64,000 bases of DNA. Source: Cytophagaceae bacterium. Its GTDB lineage: Bacteria > Bacteroidota > Bacteroidia > Cytophagales > Spirosomataceae. Positions 1 to 7,850 of the stretch are shown piece after piece. Within the stretch, counting starts at the first letter, position 1; every line of letters starts with the position of its first letter. The stretch spans positions 196,427 through 260,426 of the forward strand of contig CANHGO010000002.1 in the NCBI GenBank assembly GCA_947460975.1. The letters run 5' to 3'. Under the pieces are notes generated by a model that was not told the DNA's origin, did no database searches, and saw only the letters and a list, made by a program, of their open reading frames with translations. The translations under genes were made by a program, and so were the position numbers.

Positions 1-882
1 ATCACGAGAGCGCAAGAATTTGCATCCCATTATTCAAAAGACGTAAAGACCTATGGATCTTACGAGGCCATGCTCTCGAGTGGGGAAATCGATGTAGTGT
101 ATATCGCCTCACCGCATGGTTTACATTATGAGCATACTTTGTTGTGTTTGGATGCTGGTTTACCTGTTTTGTGTGAAAAAGCATTTGCGATTAATTCAGG
201 TCAGGTAGCTAAAATGATTGCTAAAGCCCGTGAGAAAAACATCTTTTTAATGGAGGCTTTATGGACACGTTTTCATCCGTCTGTGGCTAAAGTTCAAGAG
301 ATTTTAGCTTCGGGAGTCATTGGAGATATACTGCATTTGGAAGCTGATTTTGGGATCAAATTGCCTTATGTCGAAGAGGCTCGTTGGTTTAATCCTTATT
401 TAACGGGTGGATCATTAATGGATATAGGAATTTATCCTTTATTTATTTCGAAATTAATTTTGGGCCAACCGCTTGAATTGAAGGCTACGGGTGTGATGGC
501 CGGTACTGGCGTGGACATGAACTGCTCGATTGTGACGAAATATAAGTCGGGCGCCACAGCCACTCTTTTTTCAACCTTTGCGGCGCAGACAGATACGACT
601 TGTACCATTTTTGGAACCCTAGGTAAGATTTTCATGCATGGACGTTTTCATGAGACGAAGGGAATTACCCTGTCGGTATACGAAGGCGAATCTCAAGTGG
701 ATACGGTGTTTGAGCCAGAGCGATTGGGTTGGGGATATAGTTATGAGGCAGATGCAGTTCAAAATGATTTAAGAGCAGGTAGAACTGAAAATGGTTTAAT
801 GACGCATCAATTTAGTCAGGAGTTGATGGGATTATTAGATCAAATTCGGGCTGAGATTGGGTTGAAATACCCTAACGAATAA
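1..882 (+). CDS. Gfo/Idh/MocA family NAD(P)-dependent oxidoreductase (5' partial)
   Basis: The reading frame is already open at base 1, so the N-terminal Rossmann GxGxxG part lies outside the window; 293 codons plus stop remain. The visible part starts inside the nucleotide-binding domain (DVVYIASPHGLHYEH), followed by CEKAFAIN, which sits where the family has its EKP motif with the catalytic or substrate-binding lysine. The next stretch, LMEALWTRFHP, is typical of the trans-1,2-dihydrobenzenediol dehydrogenase-like branch. Known for the family: NAD(P)-dependent oxidation or reduction of sugars, inositols and related polyols in the cytoplasm. The stop is 1 bp before the next start, so it heads an operon with an SGNH hydrolase and a Nudix regulator. 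EKP to EKA is a small deviation. Family is sure; substrate is unknown. Confidence 0.9.
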   Translation: MTRAQEFASHYSKDVKTYGSYEAMLSSGEIDVVYIASPHGLHYEHTLLCLDAGLPVLCEKAFAINSGQVAKMIAKAREKNIFLMEALWTRFHPSVAKVQEILASGVIGDILHLEADFGIKLPYVEEARWFNPYLTGGSLMDIGIYPLFISKLILGQPLELKATGVMAGTGVDMNCSIVTKYKSGATATLFSTFAAQTDTTCTIFGTLGKIFMHGRFHETKGITLSVYEGESQVDTVFEPERLGWGYSYEADAVQNDLRAGRTENGLMTHQFSQELMGLLDQIRAEIGLKYPNE

Positions 883-883
883 T

Positions 884-1537
884 ATGAAAAAAATAATCTT
901 TTTTTTGTGCTTTATTTCTAGCCCATTATGGGCTCAACAAGCTTTTGAAAAAGAGATAAGGAATTACGAAAAGCAAGATTCTATTTCGATGCCTGCCAAA
1001 GGACAAATCTTATTTATAGGCAGTTCTAGCTTTCGTATTTGGAAAACCTTTGCAACGGATTTGGCCGGGATTGCAGCAATCAATCGGGGATTTGGTGGAT
1101 CTACGATGACAGATGCCTTGTATTATTTTGATCGGATGGTCGTGAAATATGCGCCGAGTACCGTCGTGGTTTACGAAGGAGATAATGATTTGAACAAGGG
1201 CAAAAGTCCAGAAGATTTAGCCAAAGAATATGAGGATTTTTCAAACAGATTAAAGAAGGTATTGCCTAAAACAAAATTAGTATATCTGGCCGTGCGTCCT
1301 AGTTTGGCAAGAATTACCATTGTTGACAAGCAAAAACAATTTAATTCATGGTTAGCGGATTATTGTAAATCTCAAAAAGGAAGGTTCTTCTTAGATATGC
1401 ATTCTCCATTTTATTTACCTGATGGTACGGTGATGCCCGATATATTTGTGGCAGACCGATTGCATTTAAATGAGAAGGGTTATCTGATTTTCTCCACAAA
1501 AATCAGGGAGTTTATTTTAGAAAAAAAAATGCATTAG
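884..1537 (+). CDS. Secreted SGNH/GDSL-type hydrolase
   Basis: The 217-residue protein starts with a cleavable signal peptide (MKKIIFFLCFISSPLWAQ). The SGNH blocks are visible in order: IGSSSF at residues 45-50 (block I, nucleophile serine about S48), GFGGS at 69-73 (block II glycine), EGDND at 98-102 (block III), and DRLHLN at 191-196 with the D191/H194 catalytic pair (block V). The length fits the family (about 200-240). Members are esterases, acyl or acetyl hydrolases, many of them carbohydrate deacetylases in Bacteroidota. The start lies 1 bp after the stop of the oxidoreductase and the stop is 3 bp before the regulator gene, so the three are co-transcribed. Likely exported to the periplasm; substrate not deducible. 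Confidence 0.88.
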   Translation: MKKIIFFLCFISSPLWAQQAFEKEIRNYEKQDSISMPAKGQILFIGSSSFRIWKTFATDLAGIAAINRGFGGSTMTDALYYFDRMVVKYAPSTVVVYEGDNDLNKGKSPEDLAKEYEDFSNRLKKVLPKTKLVYLAVRPSLARITIVDKQKQFNSWLADYCKSQKGRFFLDMHSPFYLPDGTVMPDIFVADRLHLNEKGYLIFSTKIREFILEKKMH

Positions 1538-1540
1538 TTT

Positions 1541-2263
1541 ATGAAGGATACAGTGTTCTCATCCAAAGATTGGTTACCCGGAATTTCAGTGGATTGTGTT
1601 GTGTTTAGTTTTCATGAAAACCAACTTAAGTACTTGACTTTAAAGTTTTTGAATTCAGATGTATGGTCCTTGCCAGGCGGTGTTGTTGGGAAAAAAGAAG
1701 GTATAAATGATGCGGCAGAAAGGGTTTTGAGTGAACGAACGGGTTTATCGGGTATTTTTTTAGAGCAGTTTTACTGTTTTGGAGAGTTTGGAAGAAACGT
1801 AAATGCAAGAGTAGAATTTGAGAAAATCAAAAGTGATATCTTTAGAACTAAGGAAGATTTGGATTGGATTTCGAGTCGATTTATCACCATGGGATATTTA
1901 GCCGTTGTTGACTATAGCAAGGTGAATGTAACGCTAGGGGATATTTCATGTGAATTTATATGGCAAGATGTGAATGAATTTAGGCGTTTGTTCTTAGACC
2001 ATAATGAGATTGTAGATAAAGCTTTGGTCAAATTGAGGGAATGCCTGGATACCAAATTAATTGCTTTTGGCTTACTACCTGAAACTTTTACCATGTCAGA
2101 AATCCAACAAGTGTATGAAACTATATTGGGTACTTCTATTGTTCGAACCAACTTTCAAAGAAAGATTTTGAGTTTGGATATCTTAGAAAGAATTGAGAAA
2201 AAATATACGGGTGGGGCACATAAGGCACCTTATCTGTATCGGCTAAAAAATAATCTGGAGTAA
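1541..2263 (+). CDS. Nudix-domain transcriptional regulator (NrtR/AraR-like, winged helix C-terminus)
   Basis: This 240-residue protein has an N-terminal Nudix fold (about residues 12-150) and a C-terminal winged-helix region (about 170-235, including FTMSEIQQVYETILG and NFQRKIL). That architecture is known from NrtR (NAD metabolism) and from Bacteroidetes AraR-type sugar-responsive repressors. The Nudix box GX5EX7REUXEEXGU reads G-x5-E-x7-RVLSERTGL: the first glutamate of REU is V and one glutamate of EE is R, so hydrolysis is unlikely and ligand sensing more plausible. It is the last gene of the operon with the oxidoreductase and SGNH hydrolase. It ends 1 bp before the convergent yebC stop. 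The ligand (sugar versus ADP-ribose) cannot be told from sequence. Confidence 0.85.
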   Translation: MKDTVFSSKDWLPGISVDCVVFSFHENQLKYLTLKFLNSDVWSLPGGVVGKKEGINDAAERVLSERTGLSGIFLEQFYCFGEFGRNVNARVEFEKIKSDIFRTKEDLDWISSRFITMGYLAVVDYSKVNVTLGDISCEFIWQDVNEFRRLFLDHNEIVDKALVKLRECLDTKLIAFGLLPETFTMSEIQQVYETILGTSIVRTNFQRKILSLDILERIEKKYTGGAHKAPYLYRLKNNLE

Positions 2264-2264
2264 A

Positions 2265-2981
2265 TTAGGTCATGTTGTGATACACATTTTGTATATCATC
2301 ATCCTCTTCTAATCGTTCAATTAATTTTTCCACATCGGCGATTTGGTCTTCACTTAGGTCTTTGGTCTCGTTCGGAATACGTTCAAAGTCAGCGCCCATC
2401 AATTCAAACCCTTTTTCTTCCAAAAACTTTTGTATGGCACCAAATGCGGTAAATTCACCGTAGATATTGATTTGGTTTGTCTCTTCATCTAAAAAAACTT
2501 CATCGCCGCCTAAGTCGATCAGGTCGAATTCTAATTCTTCTAAATCTATGTCCGGTTTGGCGGCAATTTTGAATACTGATTTTCTAGTAAAGATGAAATC
2601 CAACATCCCCTGGGTTCCTAAGCTTCCTCCACATTTAGTGAAAGAAGACCGTATATTAGCCACCGTTCGGTTGATGTTGTCTGTGGTTGTTTCCACTAAA
2701 ATGGCGATACCGTGCAATGCATATCCTTCATAAACAATCTCTTTGTAATCTTCTTGGTCTTTTGAAACGGCACGCTTAATCGCTCGCTCTACATTATCTT
2801 TAGGCATGTTGACAGCCTTCGCATTTTGAATGATGGCACGTAAGCGGGAATTAGCTGTCGGATCTGGTCCACCTGCTTTGACTGCGATCACAATATCTTT
2901 ACCAATTTTGGTAAAGGTTTTGGCCATTTGTCCCCAACGCTTAAATTTTCTTGCTTTTCTAAACTCGAATGCTCTTCCCAT
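2265..2981 (-). CDS. yebC: YebC/PmpR family DNA-binding regulatory protein
   Basis: The 238-residue protein matches YebC throughout: N-terminal MGRAFEFRKARKFKRW, then KIGKDIVIAVKAGGPDPTANSRLRAII and the NMPKDNVERAIKRA motif of domain I, then the central and C-terminal alpha/beta domains. YebC-family proteins were annotated as transcription regulators; members also act in translation, helping ribosomes past proline stretches. The protein is cytoplasmic. The length is normal (about 235-250). A Bacteroidetes -7 box is centred about 25 bp upstream. The gene is monocistronic and converges on the Nudix regulator with a 1-bp gap and no visible terminator between them. Confidence 0.95.
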   Translation of the reverse strand: MGRAFEFRKARKFKRWGQMAKTFTKIGKDIVIAVKAGGPDPTANSRLRAIIQNAKAVNMPKDNVERAIKRAVSKDQEDYKEIVYEGYALHGIAILVETTTDNINRTVANIRSSFTKCGGSLGTQGMLDFIFTRKSVFKIAAKPDIDLEELEFDLIDLGGDEVFLDEETNQINIYGEFTAFGAIQKFLEEKGFELMGADFERIPNETKDLSEDQIADVEKLIERLEEDDDIQNVYHNMT

Positions 2982-3002
2982 AGTTTAATATATTTCGAAT
3001 TG

Positions 3003-3010
3003 CAAAAATA
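3003..3010 (-). promoter_or_regulatory. -7 box for yebC
   Basis: On the minus strand this reads TATTTTTG, an exact TAnnTTTG. It lies 22 bp upstream of the yebC start, which would give a leader of about 15 nt. No -33 TTTG at the usual distance was found. Confidence 0.5.
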
Positions 3011-3105
3011 AAACAAGCAAAAGGATTTTCTTTACATTCTTTTAAAAATGTTCTTTTTATTTTGATTCTCCCCATAACTCAGGAAAAGCCTATCAATTAT
3101 TAGAT

Positions 3106-3113
3106 TACCTTTG
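3106..3113 (+). promoter_or_regulatory. -7 box for the DUF5916 gene
   Basis: TACCTTTG matches the Bacteroidetes -7 consensus TAnnTTTG exactly and lies 22 bp before the start at 3136. No clear -33 element is present at 17-21 bp upstream. Confidence 0.55.
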
Positions 3114-3135
3114 TACGCTAAGGATACAATAAACT

Positions 3136-5367
3136 ATGCAAAAATATATTTACTTATTGCTTTTGGTGGGCATACCCCTCTTCGTTTTTAGTCAAAAAAG
3201 AAATGAAAATTATAAAATGCACATTAAGCAGTCAGAGGGAAATTTAAAGGTTGACGGAAAATTGGATGAGCCCGCATGGCATTCTGCCGCTGCGGTGAGT
3301 GATTTTATGATGGTTAATCCTTTTGATACTTTATGTTCTAAGTTAAGGACGGATGTACGAATGACCTACGATGATAAGTATTTGTATATTTCTGCGGAAT
3401 GCTTTTTGCAATCGGAGTCCAATTATGTCGTCGAGTCATTAAAGCGAGATTTTTCATTTGGTAGCAATGACAACTTCTTAGTTTTCATCGATACGTTTGA
3501 GGATAAAACAACGGGCTTTTCTTTCGGTGCCAATGCCGCCGGAGCCCAGTGGGATGGCCAAATGTCGGAAGGAGCTAAGATGAATTTAAATTGGGACAAT
3601 AAATGGGAATCGGCTACCACCTATAACAATAAGTCTTGGATTTTTGAAGCGGCTATTCCATTTAAATCCATTCGTTATCGAGGAAATTCAACTCGCTGGG
3701 GGATAAATTTCTCGCGTTTAGATTTAAAGGCCAAGGAAAAATCAGCCTGGGCACCTGTGCCCCGACAATTCCCAACGGCCTCATTGGCCTATGCAGGGGT
3801 ATTGGTTTGGGATACGCCACCGCCAACGCCCAAGCAAAATATATCCGTTATCCCTTATGTTTTATCAGGAGTATCGGCTAATTATGAGACAAAGAATCCG
3901 GCGATTTTTAGAAATCAAATAGGGGGCGATATTAAGGTGTCCATAAGTTCAAGTTTGAATTTAGATATGACGTTAAATCCTGATTTTTCACAGGTGGATG
4001 TGGATCGCCAACAAACCAACTTGGACCGGTTTGAATTATTTTATCCTGAAAAAAGGCAGTTTTTTATCGAGAATTCGGACTTGTTTGATGGCTTTGGAAC
4101 GGAAAATATTCGTCCATTTTTTTCGAGGAGAATAGGCCTAGCATTGAATCCCAAAACAGGTATTTATGAACAAACGCCTATTACTTACGGGGCCCGATTG
4201 AGTGGTAAGTTGACAAACGACTGGCGCATCGGAGTATTGAATGTGCAATCTGAGCGAATAGAAGCCAAAGGAGTTCCTACGCAAAATTATTCGATGGTGG
4301 CCTTTCAGCGGAAATTATTTGCTCGCTCTAACATGGGCGTTTTTATGATCAATAAGCAATCGTTTATTGACACAGACTTACAAAAACAAAATGGCTTTTT
4401 GGAATACAATCGCAATATCGGTGTGGAATATAATCTAGCATCTGCGAATAATTTCTGGACCGGTAAAATTTTCTATTATGGATCTTTGACTCCTCAGAAT
4501 AAGGACCAAAATTTTTCGCATGCAGCTTCTCTAGCCTACCAAGATAATAACTGGATTTTTAGTTGGAAACACCAATGGGTTGGAGCCAATTATAACCCTG
4601 AAGTGGGATATGTACCTCGGGTGAATTATACATTTATCAATCCTGAGTTTGGTAAAATATTTTACCCGAAAAATAAATCATCTAAACTATTTTACGCAAC
4701 TCTAAAGGCCACTTCCATGAACTTTTGGAATAACCAAGGAGTCAAAACCGATAATACCACTTACGTAGCCATTGAGGGAAAACTTAAAGATCAATCAAGT
4801 TTTGGGACTTTTGTTTCGTATGATTATGTTAAACTTTTATATGATTTTGATGCCACCCGAATGGGCAATCCGGCCTTGAAAAGAGGCTCGGAGCATGCAT
4901 GGAATGCAATTAATTTTTTATACAAATCATCCCCTATTAAATTATTGACCTTTTCAACTACCGCCCGCTTTGGGGGTTATTATGGGGATGGCTGGCGTAC
5001 GGGCATTACAGGAGAGTTTGGATATCGTTTCCAGCCCTTTGGAAGTATTTCTATGGCCCTAGATTACAATGATATTCAAGATGTTCTAATTCCGGGCACG
5101 GATGTAGCCGCTTCAAAAAAAGTGTCTAGTCAATTTTGGATTATTAGGCCAAAGATCGATATCACCTTTTCAAATAAATTATTTTTTGCCACCTTTTTCC
5201 AGTTGAACCAACAAACAAAAAACGTCAATTTAAATGCTAGACTACAGTGGCGCTATAAGCCTGCATCAGATTTATTTTTAGTGTATACGGATAATTATTT
5301 TCCAGAAATTTTTCAAATTCGTAACCGAGCGTTGGTGTTAAAATTAAATTATTGGCTTAATTTGTAA
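3136..5367 (+). CDS. DUF5916 outer-membrane-associated protein with CBM9-like N-terminal domain
   Basis: 743 residues with a signal peptide (ends about residue 19, FVFSQ). Residues about 35-215 form the carbohydrate-binding family 9-like domain (KVDGKLDEPAWHSAA, then the MTYDDKYLYISAECF strand pair). The C-terminal two thirds (from about 230) are rich in alternating aromatic beta strands with many Asn/Tyr/Trp turns and end on the aromatic strand KLNYWLNL, which looks like a beta barrel. The DxSQVDVDRQQ and YPEKRQFFIENSDLF motifs are typical of DUF5916. The role of the family is not established; cell-surface carbohydrate or protein handling has been suggested. A DUF2911 gene follows 21 bp downstream, ending in a shared terminator. 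Confidence 0.88.
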   Translation: MQKYIYLLLLVGIPLFVFSQKRNENYKMHIKQSEGNLKVDGKLDEPAWHSAAAVSDFMMVNPFDTLCSKLRTDVRMTYDDKYLYISAECFLQSESNYVVESLKRDFSFGSNDNFLVFIDTFEDKTTGFSFGANAAGAQWDGQMSEGAKMNLNWDNKWESATTYNNKSWIFEAAIPFKSIRYRGNSTRWGINFSRLDLKAKEKSAWAPVPRQFPTASLAYAGVLVWDTPPPTPKQNISVIPYVLSGVSANYETKNPAIFRNQIGGDIKVSISSSLNLDMTLNPDFSQVDVDRQQTNLDRFELFYPEKRQFFIENSDLFDGFGTENIRPFFSRRIGLALNPKTGIYEQTPITYGARLSGKLTNDWRIGVLNVQSERIEAKGVPTQNYSMVAFQRKLFARSNMGVFMINKQSFIDTDLQKQNGFLEYNRNIGVEYNLASANNFWTGKIFYYGSLTPQNKDQNFSHAASLAYQDNNWIFSWKHQWVGANYNPEVGYVPRVNYTFINPEFGKIFYPKNKSSKLFYATLKATSMNFWNNQGVKTDNTTYVAIEGKLKDQSSFGTFVSYDYVKLLYDFDATRMGNPALKRGSEHAWNAINFLYKSSPIKLLTFSTTARFGGYYGDGWRTGITGEFGYRFQPFGSISMALDYNDIQDVLIPGTDVAASKKVSSQFWIIRPKIDITFSNKLFFATFFQLNQQTKNVNLNARLQWRYKPASDLFLVYTDNYFPEIFQIRNRALVLKLNYWLNL

Positions 5368-5388
5368 AACTATTTTTAAACAGAAATC

Positions 5389-5898
5389 ATGAAAAAATTA
5401 TTCGTTATTTTAACTTGCCTAGTAGGCTTTGGTGCCATTGCACAAACTCAAGTCCCTTCTCCTCCCGCAGTTGTTGTTCAAAAAGTGGGTAATACTGAGG
5501 TGATGATTAAATACGCACAACCTGCAGTGAAGGGAAGGTTGGTTTTTGGAACAAAAGCTCAGAAGGCATTAGTTCCTTTTGGGGAAGTTTGGAGAACAGG
5601 GGCCAACGAAGCCACGACCATTGAATTTTCAAACGATGTGACGGTTCAAGGTAAGAAATTAGCTAAAGGCGTTTATTCTTTGTTGACGATTCCCGGTGAA
5701 ACAGAATGGGCGATCATTTTCAATAAGGAAGCTAAAATGTGGGGCCATTATACCTACAAAGCTGAAAAAGATGTTTTACGCGTCATGGCAAAACCAAGTG
5801 AGCATAAAATGTCTGAAAGATTTACGATTGGGGTTTCGGCTACGGGCCAAGTAACTTTAGATTGGGACAAGACTTCTGTTTCATTTTACGTGAAATAA
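5389..5898 (+). CDS. DUF2911 secreted protein
   Basis: 169 residues with a signal peptide (MKKLFVILTCLVGFGAIAQ). The DUF2911 signature is clear: PAVVVQKVGNTEVMIKYAQP, KGRLVFG, PFGEVWRTGANEATTI and KGVYSLLTIPG. The domain fills the whole mature protein. The family is common in Bacteroidota and has no known function; the fold is probably all-beta and periplasmic. It is 21 bp behind the DUF5916 gene and followed by a rho-independent terminator, so the two form an operon. Confidence 0.9.
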   Translation: MKKLFVILTCLVGFGAIAQTQVPSPPAVVVQKVGNTEVMIKYAQPAVKGRLVFGTKAQKALVPFGEVWRTGANEATTIEFSNDVTVQGKKLAKGVYSLLTIPGETEWAIIFNKEAKMWGHYTYKAEKDVLRVMAKPSEHKMSERFTIGVSATGQVTLDWDKTSVSFYVK

Positions 5899-5915
5899 GG
5901 GCTTTGTAAATAAAT

Positions 5916-5947
5916 AAAAGGCGGTTCTTTAGGAATCGCTTTTTTTA
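5916..5947 (+). terminator. Rho-independent terminator after the DUF5916-DUF2911 operon
   Basis: AAAAGGCGGTTC pairs with GAATCGCTTTTT around a TTTAG loop (one G-T wobble), followed by a run of T. It sits 18 bp after the DUF2911 stop. Confidence 0.8.
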
Positions 5948-5976
5948 TGATTTTTTGATTTGAAATGCAGGTTTCA

Positions 5977-6003
5977 TTGGCTATTTTTACCCTTATAAGT
6001 TTA
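5977..6003 (+). promoter_or_regulatory. Possible promoter of the receiver-protein operon
   Basis: TTG at 5977-5979, 16 bp, then TAAGTTTA at 5996-6003, one mismatch from TAnnTTTG. It lies 23 bp before the start at 6027 and just after the upstream terminator, where a promoter is needed. Confidence 0.35.
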
Positions 6004-6026
6004 CGTCACGTTAAAATTCGGTTCTT

Positions 6027-6395
6027 ATGAAAAAAGTATTGATTGCAGAAGATAGTTCAGTGATTCAAAATTTGGCTAAAAAGATTTTGGAATTTCAGAA
6101 TTTCGAGATTCATGCTGTGAAAAATGGCCAACAAGTTTTAGACGAATTAGCCAAAGCTGATTTTGATATTATCTTATTAGATATCAATATGCCCGTGATG
6201 GATGGTATGGAATGTGCAAGGGCAGTACGCGCTTTAGGTGACGCAAGCAAATCTAAAATCCCTATGATTGCGATTACGGGAAATGCAAGAAATTACTCGA
6301 TGGCAGAATTTAAAGAGGCGGGCTTCAATGATTTTTTAGCTAAGCCATTAAACTTTGACGCATTAGTTTCTCAAGTGAAAGCTTTAACGGAGTAA
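6027..6395 (+). CDS. Stand-alone CheY-like response regulator receiver protein
   Basis: A single receiver domain of 122 residues with no output domain. Acidic pocket E8/D9, phospho-acceptor D52 (LLDINMPVMDG), T84 (AITGN) and K106 (LAKPLNF) are all in place, so phosphorylation should be possible. The motifs resemble receiver domains of hybrid histidine kinases. No kinase is encoded nearby, so this is an orphan receiver taking part in a phosphorelay or acting by protein contact. The next gene starts 4 bp downstream, so it is the first of a three-gene operon with an MBL hydrolase and a HAD phosphatase; no functional link among them is obvious. Confidence 0.92.
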   Translation: MKKVLIAEDSSVIQNLAKKILEFQNFEIHAVKNGQQVLDELAKADFDIILLDINMPVMDGMECARAVRALGDASKSKIPMIAITGNARNYSMAEFKEAGFNDFLAKPLNFDALVSQVKALTE

Positions 6396-6399
6396 TTGT

Positions 6400-7170
6400 A
6401 TGTCCCCGATACAAGTGACGTTTTTAGGAACGGGAACTTCTCAGGGGATTCCGATGATTGCTTGCGATTGTGAAGTCTGCAGTTCTAATGACTCACGCGA
6501 TAAACGACTAAGAGTTTCCATTCATGTAGAAACTCAAGGCAAAAGTTTTATCATTGATACCGGTCCTGATTTTCGCCAACAAATTCTTAGAGAAGGAATT
6601 AAGCATGTAGATGCGGTCATTTATACCCATGAGCATAAGGATCACACCGCGGGTATGGACGACATTCGTGGGTTTAATTATGCGCAAAAATCTTCGATTC
6701 CATTATATGGGCAGAAAAATGTCATTGACCAATTGAAACGCGAATTTGCCTACGCTTTTGACGAGAACAAATACCCAGGTGTTCCTGAAATTGAGGTGCA
6801 TTACATTGAAAACAAACCCTTTCAAATCGAAGGTGTTTCCATTATCCCCATTAAAGTGCGACACTATTTTATCGATATTTTAGGTTTCCGTTTTGGAGAT
6901 TTTACCTACATCACAGATGCTAATTTTATTTCAGATGAAGAATTAGAAAAAGCAAAAGGGTCCAAAATTTTAGTGATTAATGCCTTGCGAAAAACGTCAC
7001 ATGTGTCGCATTTTAACTTGGCAGAAGCTTTAGAGATAATTGAAAAAATTAAGCCCGAAAAGGCCTATATAACGCATTTGAGTCACATGATGGGTTTACA
7101 TGCCGAGGTGCAAACTGAGCTCCCTGAGCATGTTTTTTTAGCTCAAGATGGTTTAAAAATAACAATTTAA
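6400..7170 (+). CDS. MBL-fold metal hydrolase, PhnP-like phosphodiesterase
   Basis: 256 residues. The metallo-beta-lactamase signature HEHKDH is at residues 77-82, preceded by TGTSQGIP, and further ligands are in IDTGPD, TYITDAN and THLSHMMG. A CDCEVC motif at 22-27 matches the extra zinc site of PhnP (phosphoribosyl 1,2-cyclic phosphate phosphodiesterase), so the protein belongs to the PhnP-like branch. Known members split cyclic phosphodiesters in the cytoplasm. No phosphonate (phn) genes are nearby, so the physiological substrate is uncertain. It is 4 bp after the receiver gene and 4 bp before the HAD gene, in one operon. Confidence 0.88.
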   Translation: MSPIQVTFLGTGTSQGIPMIACDCEVCSSNDSRDKRLRVSIHVETQGKSFIIDTGPDFRQQILREGIKHVDAVIYTHEHKDHTAGMDDIRGFNYAQKSSIPLYGQKNVIDQLKREFAYAFDENKYPGVPEIEVHYIENKPFQIEGVSIIPIKVRHYFIDILGFRFGDFTYITDANFISDEELEKAKGSKILVINALRKTSHVSHFNLAEALEIIEKIKPEKAYITHLSHMMGLHAEVQTELPEHVFLAQDGLKITI

Positions 7171-7174
7171 TTCG

Positions 7175-7816
7175 ATGGCACAGAAGGCTGTATTATTTGA
7201 CATGGATGGGGTGGTGATTGACAATTTGCCTTACCACGTTGACGCTTGGTTATTGTATTGTGAACGTCATGGGATCCACTTAACTCGAGAAATTTTTTAT
7301 AAAGACCTCAATGGATTGAATTCCAAGGATACGTTTGAGTGGCTTTTAAAACGCGAAATCAGTCAAGAAGAAATCAGTGAATTTGAGGAAGAGAAGGAAT
7401 TGATTTATAGGGGTTTTTATAAGCCTTTTTTAGCGCCAGCTCCTGGTTTAATGGATTTTTTAACCTTGTTAAAAGCGTATGGAATAAAGGCGGCTTTGGG
7501 AACTTCTGCTGGACCTGGGAATATTGACTTTATTTTAGATGGCCTAGGTATTCGGTCCTATTTTGATACGGTCATAGGCGGGGCTGAAGTGACAAAAGGA
7601 AAACCAGATCCAGAAATTTATGTTCGTGCCGCAGGATTAGTCCAAATAAGTCCTGCAGATTGTTGGGTTATTGAAGATTCGCTTCAAGGAATTGAAGCCG
7701 GCTTGTCTGCCGGGATGAAGGTGGTAGGAATCACCACTTCGCATACCGCGGAGGAATTATCCCATACGCACATGACGAGCCCTAATTTTGTCGATTTATT
7801 TCAAAAAATGTTTTAA
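7175..7816 (+). CDS. HAD-superfamily phosphatase, beta-phosphoglucomutase-like
   Basis: 213 residues with all four HAD motifs: FDMDGVVID (nucleophile D9, acid D11), LGTSAGP (motif II), TKGKPDPEIY (motif III lysine) and VIEDSLQGIEAG (motif IV acids). The helical cap between motifs I and II is the small C1 type, as in beta-phosphoglucomutase and 2-deoxyglucose-6-phosphatase relatives. These act on sugar phosphates in the cytoplasm. It is the third gene of the operon started by the receiver protein, 4 bp behind the MBL gene. Phosphatase versus mutase cannot be decided from sequence. Confidence 0.87.
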   Translation: MAQKAVLFDMDGVVIDNLPYHVDAWLLYCERHGIHLTREIFYKDLNGLNSKDTFEWLLKREISQEEISEFEEEKELIYRGFYKPFLAPAPGLMDFLTLLKAYGIKAALGTSAGPGNIDFILDGLGIRSYFDTVIGGAEVTKGKPDPEIYVRAAGLVQISPADCWVIEDSLQGIEAGLSAGMKVVGITTSHTAEELSHTHMTSPNFVDLFQKMF

Positions 7817-7850
7817 TATTTTCTATTTTTAACAAATTAAATCATAGATA

